From a virus, in IMG/VR virus record IMGVR_UViG_3300020074_000077, positions 1-31,455 of that record: a stretch of DNA of 31,455 nt. One strand, 5' to 3'. Below are positions 13,711 through 21,429 of the stretch, piece after piece; positions within the stretch are counted from its first letter, which is position 1, and every line of letters starts with the position of its first letter. The notes beneath the pieces are model-generated. The model was not told the DNA's origin and did not search any database. It saw only the letters and a program-made list of their open reading frames with translations. A program made the translations under genes and the position numbers.

Positions 13711-14730
13711 ATGATCCCAACCACCCTGGGGGCACTTGTCCGAGAGATCGTTCAGCGGCGGAGCTCCCATCTGCAGGCGGCGATCAGTTCGACCACAGTC
13801 ACCAGTCAGCGTGATCTCACGTGGGACGAGATCACCACGACATACGGTGACTACGCCACCCACTTCACGGCGCGCCTGGCCACGGCCAGGGCGAAGGGCG
13901 TCACCCACTACTGGCGGGAGCGCGTCATCCGCAACGCTGCCGCCAACGCCCAGGATGAGGGCTTCGCGTGGGCCGATCTGAGCGAGCCCTCGGCCGTGCT
14001 GCCCACCAAGCTCACGAACACTTGCCAGATCTTCGCGGGCAAGATCACCCTCACCGCCTCCGAAGCCGAGGAGGCACGCCTGGGGCGCCTCGGTCCCGAC
14101 CTGGTCGATCTGCTCAACGACCAGTTGGACCAGGAGTACCGTGGCATTTTGAAGGACATCGACAAGCAGGTGATCGAGGGCGTGGAGTCGGAGACGGACC
14201 CTCGCACCTTCCTCGGCCTCGCCGGCGCGCTCGGCACCTGGGACGGGTTCATTCAGACCTGCCAGGAGGACGCCGGCGGCGACGCGCTCTCGGAGGATGA
14301 CATCAAGGCGGGGTTCGTGAAGGTCTGGAACGCCACGAAGGGCCGGTACGCCCCCAACGCGCTCTACATGAGCATGGAGACGGCCCAGGCCTTCGCGGAC
14401 TTCACCGACAAGGTGCGGTTCAACGTGGACCTCTCGGACGCCGACGTTGCGATCAAGGCCGGGCAGCGGGTCGGTCGCTACCAGCATCAGTACGGTGTGG
14501 CCGACCTGTTCGTCCATCCGTCCATCCCCTACGACAGCGGGACGGAGGCCAACAACGTCATCCTGGGCGTCTGCGAGGACAACGTCAAGCTGGCCTTCCT
14601 GCGCAACTTCGCCACCAAGAAGCTGCCCGAGCTCATCGACGGCGAGCAGGCGGGCATGGTGGGCGAGCTGTCGATGGAGGTGCGCGTCGAGAAGTCGCAC
14701 TTCCTGGTGGTCAACTTCGCGGCCGCCTAA
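13711..14730 (+). CDS. Major capsid protein, HK97-fold candidate
   Basis: This 339-residue protein is called from position (after the protease/scaffold gene, with its own translation signal) and sequence style. It has a charged N-terminal helix, a region LTNTCQIFAGKITLTASEAE and a helix RLGPDLVDLLNDQLDQEYRG, as in DUF5309-like and SU10-like capsid proteins. Further on come NALYMSMETAQAFADF, a PLISY-like strand (DLFVHPSIPYDSGTE) and a beta-rich end (GELSMEVRVEKSHFLVVNFA). The conserved small-residue end and the absence of a long delta domain fit a capsid protein that works with a separate scaffold. It is flanked by stable RNA hairpins on both sides, consistent with high expression. Confidence 0.78.
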   Translation: MIPTTLGALVREIVQRRSSHLQAAISSTTVTSQRDLTWDEITTTYGDYATHFTARLATARAKGVTHYWRERVIRNAAANAQDEGFAWADLSEPSAVLPTKLTNTCQIFAGKITLTASEAEEARLGRLGPDLVDLLNDQLDQEYRGILKDIDKQVIEGVESETDPRTFLGLAGALGTWDGFIQTCQEDAGGDALSEDDIKAGFVKVWNATKGRYAPNALYMSMETAQAFADFTDKVRFNVDLSDADVAIKAGQRVGRYQHQYGVADLFVHPSIPYDSGTEANNVILGVCEDNVKLAFLRNFATKKLPELIDGEQAGMVGELSMEVRVEKSHFLVVNFAAA

Positions 14731-14740
14731 GGGGCGTGCC

Positions 14741-14797
14741 AGAGCCCCCGGGCTCTACAGGCCAGGGGCCTCGCCCACGCAGCCGGGCGGGGCCCCT
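14741..14797 (+). promoter_or_regulatory. Two tandem hairpins after the capsid gene
   Basis: AGAGCCC (14741-14747) pairs with GGGCTCT (14750-14756). Then AGGGGCCTCGCCC (14764-14776) pairs with GGGCGGGGCCCCT (14785-14797) over 13 positions, with one G-U pair and an 8-nt loop. No T-run follows, so message protection or partial termination is more likely than full termination. Confidence 0.55.
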
Positions 14798-14820
14798 GAC
14801 GAACCGAAAGGAACGGTGCG

Positions 14821-16293
14821 ATGAGCTATACCCACGAGATCACAGATGCGATGGTGGCGCGAGCCAGGCGGTCGGGTCCCGTCTGGCGCGGCTTCCCGAG
14901 CGGGGCCGGCGGCCGCGTCGAGCCCCTGGCGGCGATCAAGGAGTTGCAGGCCGCGGTCAGTCCGATGGAGGCGTCGATCGAGGACTTCGCGGAGTTGCTC
15001 GCCCAGATGTCCGCGATTCAGGGTCCGATCTCCCTCTTCGTCTCCGGCAACCTGGGGCACGACGCTGGCGTGAGCAGCGACGGCGTGCTGTTCGGCAAGC
15101 TGACGGCGGCCAACCCGACCAAGTTCTTCCTCCAGACCCACGGCCTGGCGCCGTTGGCCTGCGCGGACGACGGTGGGGCCTACACCTGGGAGACGACGGC
15201 CGCCGGCAACGCCACCGCCAACGACATGACCCTCCTGCCCACCGTGCCGGCCGAGGATGACGCCTACTACTGGTCATCCCCGGACGGGACGAAGAAGCCC
15301 ACGGCGCTGTGGCTCCTCATCGGAACCCAGGGGGTGGGGACGTGGACGATCACCTGGGAGTACAGCAAGGGCAATGGGGTCTGGGGCGCGCTCCAGAACG
15401 TCACGGACGGCACCACCGGGTTCACGGCGACCACGGGCTGGAAGAAGGTCAGCTTCGATCTGCCCGGCGACATCGCGCTCGACACGGTGGACGGCCAGAG
15501 CGGCTACTGGATCAGGGCCCGCGTGTCGGCCTACACCGCCGTGACGACCCCGCCGCTCGGCAGCCGCAGCTACGTTGTGGTGGCTTCCGCCGATGCCGGA
15601 TGGACGGACGACACGACCGACTTCACCGATGCCGACGCCGGCGACGTGGCCCTCCTGCCGGCCTACACAGGCATTCTGGTGCCCAACGATGCCTGCTACA
15701 TCGTGGACACCGCCAAGTTCTGCAAGGTGAAGCTCACGGTCTCGCAGGCGCTGCAGGGCACCATCACCATCACGCCCGAGTACAGCAAGGCCGGGAACAC
15801 CTGGGGCGCGTTGACCCTGAAGGACAACTCCTCCGGGTTCACGGCGGGGGCGAGCACCTACATGATGAGCTTCGACCCGCCGGCCGACTGGGCCACAACG
15901 ACCATCAACGGCCAGGCCGGGTACGCCATCCGGTGGCGTGTATCCGCCGTCACGGTCTACACGACCCAGCCGCTGGCGACGCAGGGCTGGATCTACCGGC
16001 TGACGGCCGGCGAGGGTCTGCGCCTGCGCTACGGTGGCGTGATCGACCGGGTCCAGATGACCGCCCAGACCGCCAGCGGAGTGGCCGGCGACAGCGTGTT
16101 CCTGCTGCTCAACCGGACCAAGGGGACCGCCGCGAGCTTCACCTGGACCGGCGGAGACACCCGCGACGAGGTGGACGACCTGGGGCTGGAGGTCGAGGCG
16201 GATGACGAGATCGTGCTCGTGCAGGTCGCGGAGGATGGCACGACCGAGTTCGCGTCGGCCACCTTCCTCTTCGACGAGGTTGCGGCCGCCTGA
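14821..16293 (+). CDS. Capsid decoration/head-fibre candidate with duplicated domain
   Basis: This 490-residue protein follows the capsid gene behind GAAAGGAACGG. Residues 1-85 form a mixed N-terminal region (a helix EDFAELLAQMSAIQG). Two beta-rich repeats with a period of exactly 140 residues then follow: EYSKGNGVWGAL at 180 and EYSKAGNTWGAL at 320, each continuing with a GFTA strand, a GQSGYWIRARVSAYT or GQAGYAIRWRVSAVT strand, and a TTPPL/TTQPL turn. The C-terminal 100 residues are another beta domain (ASFTWTGGDTRDEV). Duplicated immunoglobulin-like or lectin-like domains right after the capsid gene suggest a particle-surface decoration or head-fibre protein that could bind polysaccharide. 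The family is not recognised. Confidence 0.6.
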   Translation: MSYTHEITDAMVARARRSGPVWRGFPSGAGGRVEPLAAIKELQAAVSPMEASIEDFAELLAQMSAIQGPISLFVSGNLGHDAGVSSDGVLFGKLTAANPTKFFLQTHGLAPLACADDGGAYTWETTAAGNATANDMTLLPTVPAEDDAYYWSSPDGTKKPTALWLLIGTQGVGTWTITWEYSKGNGVWGALQNVTDGTTGFTATTGWKKVSFDLPGDIALDTVDGQSGYWIRARVSAYTAVTTPPLGSRSYVVVASADAGWTDDTTDFTDADAGDVALLPAYTGILVPNDACYIVDTAKFCKVKLTVSQALQGTITITPEYSKAGNTWGALTLKDNSSGFTAGASTYMMSFDPPADWATTTINGQAGYAIRWRVSAVTVYTTQPLATQGWIYRLTAGEGLRLRYGGVIDRVQMTAQTASGVAGDSVFLLLNRTKGTAASFTWTGGDTRDEVDDLGLEVEADDEIVLVQVAEDGTTEFASATFLFDEVAAA

Positions 16294-16315
16294 GCGCCGC
16301 GACGCAGGGCCCGTG

Positions 16316-16350
16316 AAGGGGGCCGGTTGGCTTAGGCCGCCGGCCCTCTT
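16316..16350 (+). terminator. Hairpin after the decoration-protein gene
   Basis: AAGGGGGCCGG (16316-16326) pairs with CCGGCCCTCTT (16340-16350) over eleven positions with one G-U. An inner GGC/GCC pairing closes on the loop TTAG. No T-run follows. It may reduce read-through or set the 3' end of the capsid/decoration message. Confidence 0.42.
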
Positions 16351-16370
16351 CGGGTTCAGAGGTGAACGAG

Positions 16371-16997
16371 ATGATCCTGGCCGCGAACGACCTCACCGCA
16401 TACCTGGACGCCGCGGGCATCGAGGGGTACGACGGTTGGGACGCCACCGAACAGCACGACGCGCTCCTGATGGCCGAGGAGTGGGTCACGGCCAAGACCG
16501 ATCGGGAGTTCGAGGTCCAGGCAGAGCTCGAACGGTACTTCAACGGCAACGGGCTGCAAGAGATCGAGATACCGGATGCCCTGGCGATCAACGAGGTGAA
16601 ACTCAACGGGTCGGCAATCACCGCCTACCAGGCGCTTCCGCTCAACGGAAGCCCCAAGGAGCGTCTGCGCAAGAACAGCGGGGTCTGGGTGCGGCCGACG
16701 ACGACCCTTGGCAACCTGGTGGTCAAGGGGACCTGGGGACACGCGGCACAGGTTCCGCAGCGCATCAAGGACGCGATCTGCCTGGTGGCGACGACCAGGG
16801 GAATCGGCAGTGGGTTGGTGCCGAACCCCACGGAACAGCAGATCAAGAGCGCCAGCGCCTTCAGCCTGTCCTACACGCTGGCCACCGAGAAGGACCAGGG
16901 CGCCGCGGCCGATCTCATCTACCGCGAGGCCGAGCGCCTCCTTCAGGGCTACATCGACTTCACCGGACGACGAACCAGAGCACTCACGGGGACCTGA
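16371..16997 (+). CDS. Head-tail adaptor protein, gp6/gp15-like
   Basis: The ATG at 16371 has AGAGGTGA just upstream and gives 208 residues; a GTG nine nt earlier is less likely. Early helices (LTAYLDAAGIEGYD, HDALLMAEEWVTAKTDREF) are followed by a strand pair (EIEIPDALAINEVKLNGS, LVVKGTWGHAAQVPQRIKDA) and C-terminal helices. This is the usual layout of the adaptor ring that docks under the portal (HK97 gp6, SPP1 gp15 class). Position after the capsid genes supports it. The stop shares one base with the next start. Confidence 0.68.
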   Translation: MILAANDLTAYLDAAGIEGYDGWDATEQHDALLMAEEWVTAKTDREFEVQAELERYFNGNGLQEIEIPDALAINEVKLNGSAITAYQALPLNGSPKERLRKNSGVWVRPTTTLGNLVVKGTWGHAAQVPQRIKDAICLVATTRGIGSGLVPNPTEQQIKSASAFSLSYTLATEKDQGAAADLIYREAERLLQGYIDFTGRRTRALTGT

Positions 16998-18385
16998 TGA
17001 GCGCCTGCCCCTGCGGATGCCATAACGTCATCGACCACAGCGCGCGACGCCTGCACGAGCTCAGGTCTCGCGTGCTCGCAGCTTCCTGGGTCCAGGCAGG
17101 GGCCGAAGCCGTCCCCGAGATCACCGATGAGTGGGTGCTGCAGAACCTGCCGGACGTGCGCGCGACCGCCGTCATGGCCTCAATGGTCACCCACACGCTC
17201 TCCTACGGCAGCACGCTCGACGAGTGCCTCCGGCTCCTGGACCAGGGGCGGCTGAGCCTCGAGGAATGGAAGCTCCTGGAGAGCCGGTGCCTGGCGATCT
17301 GGGACGAGGGGCTCGACAAGGTGGCGCCGGCCAACCGGCCTCGACTCCAGCCGGCCTGGGAGCAGATCCGCGCGCTCATGGCGCGCGTTGCCCAGGGCGG
17401 CGTCAACCCGATCGCGGCCTCGGACTGGCTGCTGCGAGACTACCTGCCGATGTACCGCAGCTACGAGTTCCTGCGGCTCATCCGCACGGAGGCCGCCTAC
17501 GCGGACAACGTGGCGCGCAACACCGTCTTCCGGGAGACCCTGGGGGCCAACTCAGAGGCGATGGATGCGGTGGCTGACGCCCAGGGGCTCACCTTCCGGG
17601 GCCCCCCGGTGCATCCGAACTGCCTGTGCGGGACCGACTGCGTGCTGGGCACGGACGGCCGCTACCACCTGTTCCTCAACCCGGCGCCGAGCGCGTGTTG
17701 GCTCTGCCAGCAGGTGGCCGATCTGATGCTGGACGCCATCCCGCTCGTTCGGCCGGCCGGCGCTTCACCGATCGCGCCAGGGGGCACGACGACAGTGCCA
17801 GAACCGGCCACCGAGCCCAAACCCGCCCCTGCCGCTCATCCAAGCCCCCTCCCCGCGCGGCCAGCCTGGGACGAGGCATCCGCCAAGGCATGGAATGACA
17901 GTCTCACCCAGGATGAGGACAACGCCTTCCAGGCATGGCTTGGGAGCTACTACCGGAACATCAGGGCCTATCAAGCGACCGGAGATCCCGGGAGTGGCGG
18001 CCAGTTCGCGATTGACTACAGCGACAGCATCGAGGGCGCACTGGCCCGGGCTCCACAGTTTCAGGGTACCGTGTACCGCGGGCTTGCCGATCTCTCTGAC
18101 GAGCAGATGACTGCTCTTGAGGCCGGCGAACTCACATGCAACGCGGTGACCTCGGCCTCTACCAGCCGAGACACGGCCCTTCGCTTCACCTCGGGCAGAA
18201 ACATGGCCCTCCTCACAATCCGCTGTCGAACTGCAGCCGACATCACCGCGCGCTCGACCGAGGGTGAGGTTGTCCTCCTGCGGGGAACGCGCCTGAGGCT
18301 GGTATCATCGGAGCGAGTCGCAGCCTACGATGACGACGGCGGGCCAGGGCAATGCCTACTGCTCGAATACGAGGAGCTTGACTGA
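16997..18385 (+). CDS. MuF head-morphogenesis protein fused to ADP-ribosyltransferase
   Basis: This 462-residue protein has two modules. Residues 1-215 fit the Mu gpF/SPP1 gp7 family: a Cys-rich N-terminus (CPCGCH), helices, IRTEAAYADNVARN around 162 and the end motif PPVHPNCLCG (203-212). After a Pro-rich linker (about residues 245-290), residues 295-462 match R-S-E class ADP-ribosyltransferases: VYRGL with Arg361, the STS motif at 388-390 (SASTSR), and the catalytic E-G-E at 422-424, followed by VVLLRGTRLRLVS. All three catalytic elements look intact. MuF proteins are minor head proteins, and toxin-tailed MuF proteins are known from temperate phages, so it may be packaged in the head and delivered with DNA. 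The target is unknown. Confidence 0.82.
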   Translation: MSACPCGCHNVIDHSARRLHELRSRVLAASWVQAGAEAVPEITDEWVLQNLPDVRATAVMASMVTHTLSYGSTLDECLRLLDQGRLSLEEWKLLESRCLAIWDEGLDKVAPANRPRLQPAWEQIRALMARVAQGGVNPIAASDWLLRDYLPMYRSYEFLRLIRTEAAYADNVARNTVFRETLGANSEAMDAVADAQGLTFRGPPVHPNCLCGTDCVLGTDGRYHLFLNPAPSACWLCQQVADLMLDAIPLVRPAGASPIAPGGTTTVPEPATEPKPAPAAHPSPLPARPAWDEASAKAWNDSLTQDEDNAFQAWLGSYYRNIRAYQATGDPGSGGQFAIDYSDSIEGALARAPQFQGTVYRGLADLSDEQMTALEAGELTCNAVTSASTSRDTALRFTSGRNMALLTIRCRTAADITARSTEGEVVLLRGTRLRLVSSERVAAYDDDGGPGQCLLLEYEELD

Positions 18386-18386
18386 G

Positions 18387-18581
18387 ATGCCGGACCCCAA
18401 GACGACGCGCGCCGGCGAACCGATCCCTGAGCCGGGCCCCATGGAGGCATCGCCCCCGGGCGGCACAACGCCCAGCATGGGGGCTTCCGCCGGAAGCCGC
18501 TTCGTTGAGGATGGCGCGGACCTGGAGACCTACATGCGAATCACGCCCGCGGCGAAGCCGCCGAGGGGGAAGCCCAAGTGA
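18387..18581 (+). CDS. Small Pro/Gly-rich hypothetical protein
   Basis: This 64-residue protein starts one base after the MuF-ART stop, with GAGGAG (18371-18376) ten nt upstream. It is rich in Pro, Gly and Ala, with little predicted structure apart from FVEDGADLETYMRITP. Its position suggests that it could be an immunity or accessory protein for the ART domain or a neck component, but the sequence does not show either. Confidence 0.5.
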   Translation: MPDPKTTRAGEPIPEPGPMEASPPGGTTPSMGASAGSRFVEDGADLETYMRITPAAKPPRGKPK

Positions 18582-18584
18582 TCC

Positions 18585-19124
18585 ATGCCAACCCGCACCA
18601 TCCCGGACGACGAGTTGATGGCCATATGGGAGCGACGGCAGATGCTCCTGCTCAGCCAGCCGGCTCCCACCTTCCGGGACGCCATCCATCGGCTCTATCT
18701 GCTCGACCGCTCCGTCCTGCTGCGGATGGTGTACGGCGCCGCGCGTCGGTTCCGCACCGGCAACCTTCAGCGCCACGAGCTCTTTGTGGAACGGTCTCCC
18801 GGGGTCATCGAGTTCATCAACGACGCGAGCAGCGACGGGTTCTACTACGGCTGGATCATCATACGGGGGCACCCCGGGAGATCGGTCCCAACGGCGAAGC
18901 GGGGCAAGATGTGGTACGCCTGGGTCGATCCCGGACACACCCGGCCACAGCCGTTCGACAGCGAGGGCTGGCGCAAGGGCCTCAAGGAAGGGTGGGCCCA
19001 TCGCAGCAAGCACTTCGGCCCCTTCCCGAAGCGGGACTGGCGCACCGAGGCGATCCAGAAGGGTGTGCCCTACATCCGGGAGCAGTTCACGAACATGATG
19101 GTCCGCATTCACGCCTCGGGGTGA
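18585..19124 (+). CDS. Neck/tail-completion candidate
   Basis: This 179-residue protein follows the previous stop by three nt. Helices at the N-terminus (DDELMAIWERRQMLLL, FRDAIHRLYLLDRSVLLRMV) precede a strand-rich middle (HELFVERSPGVIEFIND, FYYGWIIIRGHPG) and a basic aromatic end (GPFPKRDWRTEAIQKGV, FTNMMVRI). The last part resembles the ends of HK97 gp10-type tail-completion proteins. Its position between MuF and the closure protein supports a neck role, but the family is not certain. Confidence 0.48.
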   Translation: MPTRTIPDDELMAIWERRQMLLLSQPAPTFRDAIHRLYLLDRSVLLRMVYGAARRFRTGNLQRHELFVERSPGVIEFINDASSDGFYYGWIIIRGHPGRSVPTAKRGKMWYAWVDPGHTRPQPFDSEGWRKGLKEGWAHRSKHFGPFPKRDWRTEAIQKGVPYIREQFTNMMVRIHASG

Positions 19125-19128
19125 CCTG

Positions 19129-19332
19129 ATGGACCTGACGGCGCAAGGCACCGACATCATCTGGGATGACGAGGACCTGCCGGCCCTGTTCCAGCACCTC
19201 TCCACGGGGGCCAAGCAGGTCGCCCGGGCCCTGCTCAATGCTCGGCTTCCGATGATGCCGCGGGGCCGGGCCGAGACTGAGACCTGGGCCGACCTGGTGA
19301 GAGGGGGGCTCCATCTTGCCGCTAAGGCGTAG
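19129..19332 (+). CDS. Small hypothetical protein in neck cluster
   Basis: This 67-residue protein begins with MDLTAQGTDIIWDDEDLPAL behind a GGGGTGA site, four nt after the previous stop. It is acidic at the start and helical later (QHLSTGAKQVARALLNARL). Its end overlaps the next gene by 17 nt. Size and place would suit a small connector or assembly factor. No family is recognised. Confidence 0.5.
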   Translation: MDLTAQGTDIIWDDEDLPALFQHLSTGAKQVARALLNARLPMMPRGRAETETWADLVRGGLHLAAKA

Positions 19333-19765
19333 GGGAGGCGTTCACGAACAGGCGCTGACCATGCTCCGCCAGGTGCTCGACGACCACATGGCGACCTTCG
19401 GCACCGACGCCGACTGGTTCGCCCATACCGGCGACGAGAGCGCGCCGAACACCACCATCGCCTCAGCCTACCTGGACCAAGACTACCAGGGCGAGGACTG
19501 GGTGGCGTGGATCGAGGACCCCCACCTCTTCACCGACCGCGGTAAGATCCGCGTCTCGCTGGAGCCGCCCAAGGAGCTCTCGCTGGAGGCGACCCAGGCG
19601 ATCGTGGGCGGAAGCAAGGCGGTCTACTGCTACCCGGAGGTCGCGATCAACCCGGGCGACATCCTCAGGACCGGGTTCCCGGACGAGACCCGGCACTTCC
19701 GGGTGACGCAGGTGACGGCGCACGCCAGGCTCTACACGGAACTCCTGTGCAGGGTGGGCCACTGA
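19316..19765 (+). CDS. Head-closure (stopper) protein candidate
   Basis: A TTG at 19316 with GAGGGGGG (19301-19308) gives 149 residues; the ATG at 19361 gives 134 but has no nearby ribosome site. The C-terminal half is beta-rich (KIRVSLEPPKELSLEATQ, VYCYPEVAINPGDILRTGF, RHFRVTQVTAHARLYTELLC). This follows the strand pattern of SPP1 gp16-like closure proteins, in which a 'P-x-x-x-D-x-L' strand is followed by a final F-x-V strand. Position between adaptor and tail terminator fits. The stop overlaps the next start by one base. Confidence 0.5.
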   Translation: MPLRRRGGVHEQALTMLRQVLDDHMATFGTDADWFAHTGDESAPNTTIASAYLDQDYQGEDWVAWIEDPHLFTDRGKIRVSLEPPKELSLEATQAIVGGSKAVYCYPEVAINPGDILRTGFPDETRHFRVTQVTAHARLYTELLCRVGH

Positions 19766-20634
19766 TGAGCGACTTCGCTTCGGACGTCCTGAACCAGCAC
19801 CGCTACGTGACCGACGCGAAGCGTATCCTGATCGCGTGGCTGAAGCACCACCTCAACGACCCTGACGGTCCGTACCGCGCGCAATGGCGGCGGCTGGGAG
19901 CCGGCGAGGTTGCAGTTTGCACGGCCAGAGCCCTGCCCGCCCTTCGGCCGGGAGACCAGTTCCCCAGCCCCTTCCTCGTGCTCTCGAGGAGCGGGGAAGA
20001 GAGCAAGCTGACGACCCTCAACATCGCGCAGTACAACCGCTACGGGCAGATACAGCGGATGCAGTTCGGGCTCTCCGCGCTCACGGACGGCAACACCGGC
20101 CGCGAGATCGCCTGCGACGACCTGAGCAGCGCCGTGGGCAAGGTGATCGCTGAGCATCGGCAGGAGCTCGTTCCGCTCGGCCTTCAGATCACGAGCTTCA
20201 CGGGCGCTTCCGAGGTTGGCGGCGTGCAGGATGACCGCTACGAGAACTCCTGCCAACTCGAGGTCGAGGTGCTGCTGACTGGCGCCACGAAGAGCACCGT
20301 CGAGTGTGAGCTGGCCCGCTTCGTAATCACGAGACCGGGCAACGGGGACTTCTTCGCCGGAACGACCCTCGAACTGGCCCACGACCTCTGCCTGAAGACC
20401 CTGGCCGGGACTCACCCGCCGGCGATCGAGGTGACCGTCTACGCCAAGAACCAGGATGGGGACCCCGGCACGCTCACCGGGACCATCCCCGGCGCGGTCG
20501 CCGCGGGCACCCGCATCGACCTGGTGGCCGCCCAGGAGGATGACCAGTTCACCCAGGTGACCAGCATCGCGATCACCGGCGGTAGCGCCGGCGACAGTTT
20601 CAAGGTCGTCAACATCCCACAGCAACTGGAGTAG
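19765..20634 (+). CDS. Tail terminator candidate with extra C-terminal domain
   Basis: This 289-residue protein is next after the closure gene. Residues 1-200 fit a tail-terminator role: a helix with TDAKRILIAWLKHHL, strands (FPSPFLVLSRSG), a mid-chain helix (CDDLSSAVGKVIAEHRQEL) and a late strand (NSCQLEVEVLLTG). Residues 215-289 form an added beta domain (AIEVTVYAKNQDGDPGTLTG, IDLVAAQEDDQFTQV, ITGGSAGDSFKVV) that resembles the C-terminal domain of the next protein. Such added domains often project from the tail. The terminator call depends mostly on order. Confidence 0.5.
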   Translation: MSDFASDVLNQHRYVTDAKRILIAWLKHHLNDPDGPYRAQWRRLGAGEVAVCTARALPALRPGDQFPSPFLVLSRSGEESKLTTLNIAQYNRYGQIQRMQFGLSALTDGNTGREIACDDLSSAVGKVIAEHRQELVPLGLQITSFTGASEVGGVQDDRYENSCQLEVEVLLTGATKSTVECELARFVITRPGNGDFFAGTTLELAHDLCLKTLAGTHPPAIEVTVYAKNQDGDPGTLTGTIPGAVAAGTRIDLVAAQEDDQFTQVTSIAITGGSAGDSFKVVNIPQQLE

Positions 20635-20645
20635 GAGGCCAGCCC

Positions 20646-21407
20646 ATGTCAGACCTGCCCGATGCGACTCTACAGGCGCACCTCGACAGCCTTGCCGCGC
20701 AGTACGCCCTCTGCGCGCTCCACCTCGGCGATGGGACCGGCGCAACGAGCGTGTCCGCCGGCGCCGCATCCATCCTGGCCAGCGTGCTCGCCCTCGACGA
20801 CTACGACCAGGAGATCGCCCTCCTGGCGGCCGCGAAGGCGCTCTCCGAGCAGACCAAGGTTCGGAGCGGCACCGCCGCTTACGGCAACACGGCGGCGCTG
20901 CGGATGCGGACCTACCTGGATGCGCTCAACGTGCTGGAGAGCAACGACCTGAATCAGAGCCTGACGGACCGCGCGATCCAGGTGCATCCCAACTTCGACC
21001 GGCTCTGGTACGACGCGAGAGGGGTCCACCTCTCGCGGGCCAACGTCTTCCCTGAGGTCACGGTGCTGGGCACGATCACGCGAGGGGAATCCCAGACCGT
21101 GTTCGTCGCCGGCGCGGATCTTGACCCCAATCAGGGGCCGGCCCAACTCGAGGTCGAAGTCACCCACGACATCGGCGCCGAGAACGACTGGGTGCTGACC
21201 CTCACCTGCAAGAAGCTCGACAACTCGACGGAGCAGAAGGTGGTCACCGTCCCCAAGGGTTCAGAGGAGGGCGACACAATCGACGTGGGAACCGCGGACA
21301 ACATCTACATCGACGTGACGGCCTGCGCGGGCACCGGCGGACAGGCCGATGACGCCTGCCAAGTCCAGACGAAGCTCCTGCGGGAAGTGGCATTGATCGT
21401 AGCGTAG
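20646..21407 (+). CDS. Tail protein with shared C-terminal beta domain
   Basis: This 253-residue protein starts behind AGGAGG at about 20634. Residues 1-110 are helical (EIALLAAAKALSEQTKVRSG, TAALRMRTYLDALNVLESND). Residues 160-253 form a beta domain (LEVEVTHDIGAENDWVLTLT, EEGDTIDVGTADNIYIDVTA, GGQADDACQVQTKL) with the same layout as the end of the upstream protein. It may be a second tail-completion or tube-associated protein. No family is recognised. Confidence 0.5.
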   Translation: MSDLPDATLQAHLDSLAAQYALCALHLGDGTGATSVSAGAASILASVLALDDYDQEIALLAAAKALSEQTKVRSGTAAYGNTAALRMRTYLDALNVLESNDLNQSLTDRAIQVHPNFDRLWYDARGVHLSRANVFPEVTVLGTITRGESQTVFVAGADLDPNQGPAQLEVEVTHDIGAENDWVLTLTCKKLDNSTEQKVVTVPKGSEEGDTIDVGTADNIYIDVTACAGTGGQADDACQVQTKLLREVALIVA

Positions 21408-21429
21408 AGCACAAGAACGGAGGACTCCC

